Assembly (NCBI GenBank): GCA_934183705.1
Contig: CAKPSW010000004.1
Location: forward strand, 1 to 34,793
DNA: 34,793 bases
From: an uncultured Bacilli bacterium
GTDB taxonomy: Bacteria > Bacillota_I > Bacilli_A > RF39 > UBA660
Direction of reading: 5' to 3'
The notes beneath the pieces were generated by a model. It did no database searches. It saw only the letters and a program-made list of their open reading frames with translations, and was not told where the DNA came from. Positions within the stretch are counted from its first letter, which is position 1. Each line of letters starts with the position of its first letter. This document shows, piece after piece, positions 7,726-14,543 of this stretch. The translations under genes were made by a program, and so were the position numbers.

Positions 7726-8721
7726 TTATTTCACCAACCAATTATCTAATTTATCTTCAACACCTAAATCTATTAACTCATTTTTTATCATAAAATCATC
7801 ATTAAAAATGTTATTTAAGTATTTTTCACCACCATCACATAGTAATACTACTGCATTACCACTTCCAGTTTTTTTATTTATATCTTCAAGTGCTTTGAAT
7901 AATACCCCACCAGCACTTCCTCCAATAAGTAATCCATATTTTTTTGCAAAAAATCTACAAGTGTTAAATGCTTCTTTATCAGTTGCATAATAGTTATTAT
8001 CAATTAAAGAATAGTCTATTATTTTAGGAATTGGTGCATCTTTAGGATTACCAGTTCCAGATTGATAATAAGGTTTACCTTCTCCACCAAATAAAATTGA
8101 TCCATCAGGTTCTATTACATTAATTTTTGTATTTGAATTTCTCTTTTTTAATCCCATTGCAGTTCCACAAGCAGATCCACCTGTTCCTGTTGCAGCATAG
8201 AATGAATTAATCGTTGTAATATCATTTATCAATTCATCAGCCAAAGTATCTATATATGTTGCTCTATTATTAAAATTATCTGCTTGATTTGGGAAGAAAG
8301 CATTTTCCATTTCTTCAGACATTCTTTTTGCAGTTTTTTCTCTTTCGATAACCGCTACTTCATTTGCCTTGTATCCATCTCCTACAACCACTATTTCAGC
8401 ACCATATGCTTTAATCATATCTATTTTTTCTTTTGAGGCATGATGGTCAACTACCGCTATAAAATGATATCCTTTAATTGCAGATGCAATTGCTAAACCA
8501 ATAGCAGTATTGCCACTAGAAGATTCTATGATAGTTCCTCCTGGTTTTAATTGACCAGATTTTTCTGCTTCTTCTATCATGTTTAAAGCCATTCTATCCT
8601 TCATACTTCCACCTGGATTGAATTTTTCTAACTTTAAGAAAACATTCCAATCATTATTTTTCATTTTCAATTTTAGCATTGGTGTATTACCAATTAAATC
8701 AGTTATTTTACTTGCAATCAT
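7726..8721 (-). CDS. cysteine-synthase-family PLP enzyme
   Basis: A 331-residue fold-type II PLP enzyme of the cysteine synthase/cystathionine beta-synthase/SbnA group, which replace the beta substituent of an activated serine with a nucleophile. The Schiff-base lysine is K41 in PGGSMKDR. SSSGNT at 67-72 binds the substrate carboxylate and TGTGGS at 178-183 the PLP phosphate. Where ordinary CysK has PDSGERYL, with a Ser contacting the PLP ring nitrogen, this protein has CDGGEKYL. PGGSMKDR recalls enzymes that make 2,3-diaminopropionate precursors or O-ureidoserine. No serine acetyltransferase lies nearby. I chose the ATG at 8721 because the one at 8730 lies inside the AAAGGA site. The gene overlaps the decarboxylase-like gene by 14 bases. 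Confidence 0.88.
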   Translation of the reverse strand: MIASKITDLIGNTPMLKLKMKNNDWNVFLKLEKFNPGGSMKDRMALNMIEEAEKSGQLKPGGTIIESSSGNTAIGLAIASAIKGYHFIAVVDHHASKEKIDMIKAYGAEIVVVGDGYKANEVAVIEREKTAKRMSEEMENAFFPNQADNFNNRATYIDTLADELINDITTINSFYAATGTGGSACGTAMGLKKRNSNTKINVIEPDGSILFGGEGKPYYQSGTGNPKDAPIPKIIDYSLIDNNYYATDKEAFNTCRFFAKKYGLLIGGSAGGVLFKALEDINKKTGSGNAVVLLCDGGEKYLNNIFNDDFMIKNELIDLGVEDKLDNWLVK

Positions 8722-9991
8722 ATTCAACATCCTTTCTTATTACATACTCACCATGTTCTTTATCTACAACATATTTAGGTACTAATGGCAATTTATGAAA
8801 TTCACTTTCGTTTGAATCCATTTGATATCCTGCTGTATTATAATATATTAAATAATCACCATGTTCTGGTAAGTAATTAAACTTTATTTTTCTCCATGTA
8901 ATCATATCTTGTTCTAAACATAAATTACCCGCAATACTTGCATACATACTTGTTTTAAGTCTTGGAGAATTTTTATCTTTTTTTATTAACTTCGGTCTTA
9001 TCAAATAATCAGTATTAAACCATTGTTCTGATAAACAATTAATATTACCATTTGTAATTATTAAATTACTTTTGTCAGAAATTTGTTTTAAGTATTCAAT
9101 TTTATAGATACTTATTCCACAATTATTTAAAATACTTCTTCCTGGTTCTATAATTATTTGAATATCTTTAAGATCATCTATCGTATTTTCTAATATATAC
9201 CTTAAACATTTTTCATTTGCTATATCACTATAATAGGTATAAAAATCATCAAATTTTTTATTTTTAAAATACATATCTGAATTATTTTCTTTTAAGAATT
9301 CTAAATAATTTTCTTTAGAACAATAATTTGAAGGAAAACCTCCGCCAATATCAATATATTTTATTGAAATATTTTTTTCTTTAGAAATTTTAATTAATTT
9401 TTTTATACCTGATATTCGATCATCAAGATTATAATTATTAATATGAAATGAAAAGCCTAAAAGATTTACTTTTGAATTTTCAATCAATTTAATACATTCA
9501 TCAAGTTGATTTAGACATATTCCAAATCTACTTATAATTTTTTCATTAATGTTATTTATTCTAAGTAAAACATTCGTATTTACATTTTTTTCAATGATAT
9601 TTTTTAACTCAAATATATCATCTACTGAAATAATAATGTTATTTTTGATTGCTAAGTTTAAATATTCTTTTTCTTTAATGCCTGATGCAATAATCTTTTT
9701 TGTATATTTTAGAGCATCCTTTAATTCATAATAACTAGAGACTTCTATCCCACAACCTTGTTCTGCCGCAGTTTTTAAGAAATAATATGACTTGTTTGAT
9801 TTGCATGAAAAAAAGATATTTCTGTCCATGTTAAAGTCGATGAAAATATCTTTATAGTTCTCAATATTATTTTTAAAATTTTGGGCGAAAAGTACATTTG
9901 TTGGGACGTCAAAAACAGCAAATAAATTGCAGTCTTCTACGAAACAATCAATAGCATCATTATCAGTAGGTTCAATTTCCACATATTTCAT
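8708..9991 (-). CDS. fold-III PLP decarboxylase-like protein (ornithine/DAP family)
   Basis: The first gene of the operon, 427 residues, belongs to the ornithine/diaminopimelate decarboxylase family with an alanine-racemase-like barrel. K64 in CKSN should bind PLP, H183 stacks on the ring (FHINN in place of the usual HIGS), GGGFP at 216-220 and EPGR at 282-285 bind phosphate, and C358-x3-D362 with Y389 form the other half of the active site. The family acts on basic amino acids such as ornithine, lysine, arginine and meso-diaminopimelate. The pocket residues differ enough from lysA that a housekeeping role is unlikely. The start may be the ATG at 9991 or a GTG at 9997; both are near a GAGGTG site. 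Confidence 0.85.
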   Translation of the reverse strand: MKYVEIEPTDNDAIDCFVEDCNLFAVFDVPTNVLFAQNFKNNIENYKDIFIDFNMDRNIFFSCKSNKSYYFLKTAAEQGCGIEVSSYYELKDALKYTKKIIASGIKEKEYLNLAIKNNIIISVDDIFELKNIIEKNVNTNVLLRINNINEKIISRFGICLNQLDECIKLIENSKVNLLGFSFHINNYNLDDRISGIKKLIKISKEKNISIKYIDIGGGFPSNYCSKENYLEFLKENNSDMYFKNKKFDDFYTYYSDIANEKCLRYILENTIDDLKDIQIIIEPGRSILNNCGISIYKIEYLKQISDKSNLIITNGNINCLSEQWFNTDYLIRPKLIKKDKNSPRLKTSMYASIAGNLCLEQDMITWRKIKFNYLPEHGDYLIYYNTAGYQMDSNESEFHKLPLVPKYVVDKEHGEYVIRKDVEYDCK

Positions 9992-10106
9992 AGTCACAAT
10001 TCACCTCACATACTAGATACTATACTAGCACTTTTTAAAAATTAAATCAAGTGAAACTGTTAAAAACAGTAAAAAAGAGTAAATTTTCTTCGCAACAATT
10101 TTTTGT

Positions 10107-10121
10107 TATAATGCTTATAAT
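10107..10121 (+). promoter_or_regulatory. candidate promoter for the transposase remnant
   Basis: Two perfect TATAAT boxes (10107-10112 and 10116-10121) precede an AAAGGCGG ribosome binding site and the ATG at 10138. No good -35 box is evident. Confidence 0.35.
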
Positions 10122-10135
10122 AAAAGGCGGTAAAT

Positions 10136-10611
10136 ATGAACAGAAAAGAAAGAAGAGATTTAAGAAAAGATAAAAATTTAATAACAGAATTATTTTCTAT
10201 TATTAACAAGTATTTTCCAAATTTACTCGATAAATTTAGTAATTTAACAGATTTGAGAAATAAATCTTATGTTACTTATAATATGAAAACAATATGTGTA
10301 ACTAGATTATTTGGGCTTTTATGCGGAATAACCAGCATTTCATCAATATCAAACATTTAAATACAGATGCAACGATCAAAAATATATCATCAATCTGTAA
10401 AACAAAATTGGAAGAACTTCCATACTGGGAAACCATTCAAGATGTTTTTGAAAATATTAATATAAATGAACTTAAACAGATACAGAAATACATTGTTACT
10501 ACATTAATCAGATCTAAGATGTTTGATAAATATCGATATGATGGTAATTTCATTTTAATTTTTGATGGTACCGGATTGTCAACACTTCCTTTCATATGTT
10601 TGGCACTTTAA
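10136..10611 (+). pseudogene. transposase remnant, frameshifted and truncated
   Basis: Two plus-strand reading frames make one protein if a base is restored in the T run near 10357. The first (from about 10138) gives MNRKERRDLRKDK and ends at SISNI; the second continues LNTDATIKNI. The second part reads like the N-terminal half of a DDE transposase, with 'LPYWETIQDVF' and 'FILIFDGTGLS', where DGT would hold the first catalytic Asp. The frame stops soon after, so the rest of the catalytic domain is missing. No terminal inverted repeats were found. It is the only plus-strand gene in the first 23 kb and probably a relic of an insertion beside the enzyme operon. Confidence 0.65.
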
Positions 10612-10650
10612 AAGCAAAAAGTAAAGTCTAAAATTTAAAAATATTATATA

Positions 10651-10920
10651 TTAATGTGATTTTATATAATTTTCAAAATCTTTAAATTCTATTTTTTTAG
10701 CATAGCCATTTATGAAAATATAATCGGAGTTATCAAATAATAGATAATTAATATTATTTATTCTTACTATATGAGGTTTTACATAAGCAATATTAGTATT
10801 CTTAATACTTTTAATATTTCCATTTGTAATAGAGTATTCCACATAAGCAAACCTACAAATCATTTCAACCTTTCTTTTTAATTCTTCACTTATTACAAGT
10901 TCTTTAGTTTCTATTGTCAT
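10651..10920 (-). CDS. hypothetical protein, 89 aa
   Basis: Not recognised. It is an 89-residue soluble protein with a lysine-rich helical start (ELVISEELKRKVEMI) and a beta-rich second half (YLLFDNSDYIFINGY). No strong ribosome binding site precedes the ATG at 10920. It lies just after the tRNA terminator and before the transposase remnant. It may be a small accessory gene or a fragment of a larger one. Confidence 0.45.
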   Translation of the reverse strand: MTIETKELVISEELKRKVEMICRFAYVEYSITNGNIKSIKNTNIAYVKPHIVRINNINYLLFDNSDYIFINGYAKKIEFKDFENYIKSH

Positions 10921-10943
10921 GACTCATCAGTTATTCTTTCTTA

Positions 10944-11025
10944 AATAACAAAAAAACTAACTATTTCTAGTTAGCATTTATTACTCTCGAATCAAAGTGT
11001 TCGAGTTTCCTATCAATCTGGTGCC
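10944..11025 (-). repeat. tRNA-trailer repeat, copy B
   Basis: The 3' end of tRNA-Thr and its trailer, including a CTCGAA/TTCGAG hairpin (about 10986-11005) and a terminator, match 1213-1293 in order and orientation. The repeated part covers only the last few bases of the tRNA (complement of TGGTGCC). Confidence 0.65.
10957..10974 (-). terminator. tRNA-Thr terminator
   Basis: CTAACTA (10957-10963) and TAGTTAG (10968-10974) form a 7-bp stem with a four-base loop, followed on the minus strand by TTTTTTTG. Confidence 0.8.
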
Positions 11026-11092
11026 GAATGTAAGAATCGAACTTACCTCTAGGCATTACGAGGGCCTTGTTCTACCACTAAACTAATTCGGC
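11019..11092 (-). tRNA. tRNA-Thr (anticodon CGU)
   Basis: A full cloverleaf of 74 bases with an encoded CCA. The acceptor GCCGAAT pairs with ATTCGGC, the D stem GTTT pairs with GAAC, and the T arm is GTAAG-TTCGATT-CTTAC. The anticodon loop CTCGTAA puts U33 before CGT, which reads ACG (Thr). The top anticodon-stem pair is C31 opposite U39, a mismatch, and the D loop is short. The variable loop is 4 bases. An extended -10 promoter precedes it and a terminator follows. Confidence 0.85.
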
Positions 11093-11107
11093 ATAACTTT
11101 CTATATA

Positions 11108-11116
11108 ATTATAACA
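11108..11116 (-). promoter_or_regulatory. extended -10 promoter of tRNA-Thr
   Basis: TG-T-TATAAT on the minus strand lies about 16 bases before the tRNA 5' end; no clear -35 box is seen. Confidence 0.5.
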
Positions 11117-11143
11117 TAAGTTATATCATATAGAAAATATTTT

Positions 11144-14100
11144 TTACTTAATTTCTTCTAAAGTATTTAAAGTTATAGAATATAAATAAATACTAGTTTT
11201 TTTATTAAATAATTTTTCAATATAATTTTTATATCCATTAAGTTGTTTAATATAAGCTTCATCACTTATATTTTTAAGTTTATAATCAATTATTTTAATA
11301 TTATCTTGATACTCTAACATTAGGTCGATAATACCATGATATGTTGTATTATCTTCTTCATAGATAAACTCATATTCTTTATAAATATTAGCACTACTTA
11401 TATCAATCTTTTCCAAAAAATTTTCAATAATTTTTTTATTATTATCTGATAAATTATCTAAATTATTAAAGTTGGTACATTCAAATAATTCATGTACTAA
11501 TCTACCATAAAGGAGTTTATCCTCTTCTTCTTTAGTAACAATATGAATATCTCTTTTTGAAAAAGTTTTATTCTCTTTAATACTATTTGGAATATTAGTA
11601 TTACTAACTTCTATTTTATCGTTTATCAATTTTAAATGTTTTTTATAATTTTCATTAGAAGACATATTATAATTTTTAGATAAATTAATATCATTAATAT
11701 CAATGTTTTTATAATAGTCTTTAGTAATACTTTCTAAAGAATACATAATACTAGCAAAACTATTATATTTACTTCTAATATTATTATCTATTATATCACC
11801 AGTATATTTATTATCTTCTTTAGTATTACTAGGCAGAATAAATATCATCTTCTCTTTAGCTCTTGTTAATGCTACATAGAATAGTCTTATTCTTTCACTT
11901 ATATTTTCCATTACATAATCTCTATAACTAAGATTATGATAAATAGTATTATATAAGAATTTATCTTTATAAGGAAGAATAATACCATATTTATTATCAT
12001 ATGAATATTTACTTATTGCTTCTTTAATATTAAATCTATTATATAATTCCCCATAGTAGCAGATATTAAACTCTAATCCTTTAGAAGCATGAATAGTCAT
12101 AATTTTAACTGTATCTGTACTATTATCGTTAACATTATATTCTAGTTTTAAATTATTACTAATAATATCATCTAAGTATTTTTGATAATCATAAATATCG
12201 TAATCAAGATTAATTAAACTACTGGTAATCTCTTTTAATTTTTGTATTCTTAAGATATTTGCATTATAGTCTCCAAGTAGAAATAATTTATTATAAAAGT
12301 CAAAATTATCTACAATAAGATCAATAATCTCTTCTAAAGTAATAACATTTAATTTCTTAGCAATATTATAACTAATTATATATATATCACTATCTTTAAA
12401 ATTATTATTTAAAAAATAATTAAATAATGTATTATCATCTATACTAAATAAAAAACTTCTTTCAATAGACATAAATAATTTCTTAAATTCATTATCTATT
12501 TTATTATCATTAATTTTAATAATAAAACTAATAATATTTTTAATAACTAGTATTACTTCTCCATCAGTTAAATTTATAGATTTTATAATAGAAGTAGGAA
12601 TACCATTATATTCTAATATTTTTTTATATAATTCAAATGATTTACTACTGTCAAGTAAAATAGCAAAGTCACTATACTTAATCTTTCTAATACTATTAGT
12701 ATCCTTACCAAAGGCTTTATAATCACTAGTTATTTTATTTTTGATATCATTTGCAATAATAAATGCCTCTACTTCATTATTTTTAAAATTAGTATCATTA
12801 AGATAATTATATACTGAGAAGTTGTTATCTTCTTTATTATCACCTTCACCTTTATACATAAGATTACCATATATCATCCTATGGGATAATGAATAGTCAG
12901 CACCACCTATATCATTATCCATAATTCTATCAAATAATAAATTAATGTTATTAATAACTTCTTCTCTACTTCTAAAATTTTTATTTAAATCTATTTTTAA
13001 ACCACCTATACTATTGCTATAAGTATCATACTTATTTTTAAAAATATATGGGTTTGCATTTCTAAATCTATATATTGATTGTTTTATATCTCCAACCATA
13101 TAAACATTATTATTAGATATATATGATATAAACTGTTCTTGAACATCATTAGTATCTTGATATTCATCAATTAATATCTCATTTAAATTATTTTTAATTT
13201 CTTCTCTAATTTCTTTATTATCTCTTACTAGTTTAATGGCTAAAGCAGAAATATCTGAATATTCATAAGAGTTATATTTGACTTTATAATTATATGTTAT
13301 ATCATCTAGTTTCTTAATAATATCTATAATAACTTTTGCACTACTTTTAGTACTAAGTATACCTCTTTTTATATCATCATAACTATCATAAGTAGTAAGT
13401 TTTTTAATATCATCTATAGTACTCTTAATTTTATCTTTATATTCACGGGTAATATCACTAGCTCCTCTAAGAATAGGAAGTTTAATTGGAATATTACTTT
13501 TAATATCATCATAGCTTTTAGCACTTAATAGAGGTGACAGGGCATCATATAATTTTGCTAAGTAATCATCATCGTCTATATATTCTAGATAATTATTAAT
13601 ATTAGAAATAAGCCCTAGTATTTCTTTTATATAATCATTAATATCATTATCTATCTTTACTTCATCATATACTGTATTAATATAATTATCTAAATATTCT
13701 CTTTTGTTAGTTTTTAAATCAAGTTTATTATTAATATTAAGGATAAATTCGAATATATCTTTATCATCCTTAATACAATACTTTTGTATAAAACCAATAA
13801 ATTCGGGGTTATTCTCTTCATATAACTTTTCGAATATATCTTTAAGTATCTTTCTTTTATATAAAGTAATAACAGAATTATCTATAATATTGATATCTTT
13901 ACTTACATTTAAATAGTAATGATACTTTTTTACAAGTGATAAGGCATATGCATCAAATGTTGTAATATCTGCGGTATCTAGTTTAGTAAGCTCACTTGTA
14001 AGTCCTTCTTTTTTTAGTTTATCCCCTATTCTTTCTTTCATCTCTTTAGCGGCCATTTTAGTAAAAGTTAGAATAAGAAGATTATCTACTGATATTCCTT

Positions 14101-14224
14101 TTTTTACTTTTTCTAATACTCTTTCGGTTAGAACGGCTGTTTTACCACTTCCTGCTCCAGCAGAGATTATTATATTAGTTCCTTCGGTATAAATAGCCTG
14201 TTTTTGTTCATTAGTCCATGCCAT
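11144..14224 (-). CDS. addA: AddA helicase-nuclease subunit
   Basis: AddA is the UvrD-like motor and nuclease subunit of the AddAB complex, which resects double-strand breaks for RecA repair. The Walker A motif GAGSGKT is at 23-29; DEYQDTNDVQ (motif II), VGDIKQSIYRF (motif III region) and TIHASKGLEF (motif V) follow in order. The C-terminus carries a RecB-type nuclease, seen as GIIDLM then IIDYKLK. At 1026 residues it is about 200 shorter than Bacillus AddA. It is the last gene of an operon that runs repeat protein, addB, a 104-aa gene, addA. The ATG at 14224 is 4 bases after the small gene. Confidence 0.93.
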   Translation of the reverse strand: MAWTNEQKQAIYTEGTNIIISAGAGSGKTAVLTERVLEKVKKGISVDNLLILTFTKMAAKEMKERIGDKLKKEGLTSELTKLDTADITTFDAYALSLVKKYHYYLNVSKDINIIDNSVITLYKRKILKDIFEKLYEENNPEFIGFIQKYCIKDDKDIFEFILNINNKLDLKTNKREYLDNYINTVYDEVKIDNDINDYIKEILGLISNINNYLEYIDDDDYLAKLYDALSPLLSAKSYDDIKSNIPIKLPILRGASDITREYKDKIKSTIDDIKKLTTYDSYDDIKRGILSTKSSAKVIIDIIKKLDDITYNYKVKYNSYEYSDISALAIKLVRDNKEIREEIKNNLNEILIDEYQDTNDVQEQFISYISNNNVYMVGDIKQSIYRFRNANPYIFKNKYDTYSNSIGGLKIDLNKNFRSREEVINNINLLFDRIMDNDIGGADYSLSHRMIYGNLMYKGEGDNKEDNNFSVYNYLNDTNFKNNEVEAFIIANDIKNKITSDYKAFGKDTNSIRKIKYSDFAILLDSSKSFELYKKILEYNGIPTSIIKSINLTDGEVILVIKNIISFIIKINDNKIDNEFKKLFMSIERSFLFSIDDNTLFNYFLNNNFKDSDIYIISYNIAKKLNVITLEEIIDLIVDNFDFYNKLFLLGDYNANILRIQKLKEITSSLINLDYDIYDYQKYLDDIISNNLKLEYNVNDNSTDTVKIMTIHASKGLEFNICYYGELYNRFNIKEAISKYSYDNKYGIILPYKDKFLYNTIYHNLSYRDYVMENISERIRLFYVALTRAKEKMIFILPSNTKEDNKYTGDIIDNNIRSKYNSFASIMYSLESITKDYYKNIDINDINLSKNYNMSSNENYKKHLKLINDKIEVSNTNIPNSIKENKTFSKRDIHIVTKEEEDKLLYGRLVHELFECTNFNNLDNLSDNNKKIIENFLEKIDISSANIYKEYEFIYEEDNTTYHGIIDLMLEYQDNIKIIDYKLKNISDEAYIKQLNGYKNYIEKLFNKKTSIYLYSITLNTLEEIK

Positions 14225-14228
14225 AATA

Positions 14229-14543
14229 TCACTTCTTACCTTTGCTTTTATTATTAAATTCTTCTATAGAATTTATATCTATATAAAGATTATCATTACT
14301 ATTATAGGAGATAAGTGTATCTATTGCCATTTTTTTCATATGTTTTATTTCTTCAAAACTATATTTGTCGCTTTGAAAGATGACGGGAATAATATAAGCA
14401 ATATGATCTTTATACTTACGAAACTTATCTTCATCACTATCATAAATTATTGGTTCATTATAATATATTACTCTTTCTTTTCCTTTTTCATCTCTTTTAA
14501 TAATATTTCCAATATAACCTTTACTCTCGTCAAAACTACTCAT
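14229..14543 (-). CDS. hypothetical protein between addB and addA, 104 aa
   Basis: Not recognised. A 104-residue soluble protein starting at an ATG (14543) that overlaps the addB stop by 8 bases, with a GGGAGG ribosome binding site inside addB. It has a short beta-rich start (GYIGNIIKRDEKGKERVIYY) and a helical second half. The strict packing between the two AddAB subunit genes suggests a partner of the complex, but it resembles no AddAB accessory I know. The longer frame that reaches upstream to 14636 only overlaps addB. Confidence 0.75.
   Translation of the reverse strand: MSSFDESKGYIGNIIKRDEKGKERVIYYNEPIIYDSDEDKFRKYKDHIAYIIPVIFQSDKYSFEEIKHMKKMAIDTLISYNSNDNLYIDINSIEEFNNKSKGKK

Noticed and set aside
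11093..11143. Terminator of addA in the imperfect hairpin before tRNA-Thr
   Set aside because: CTATAT/ATATAG and TATAAC/GTTATA can pair, but no T run follows and the element overlaps the tRNA promoter.
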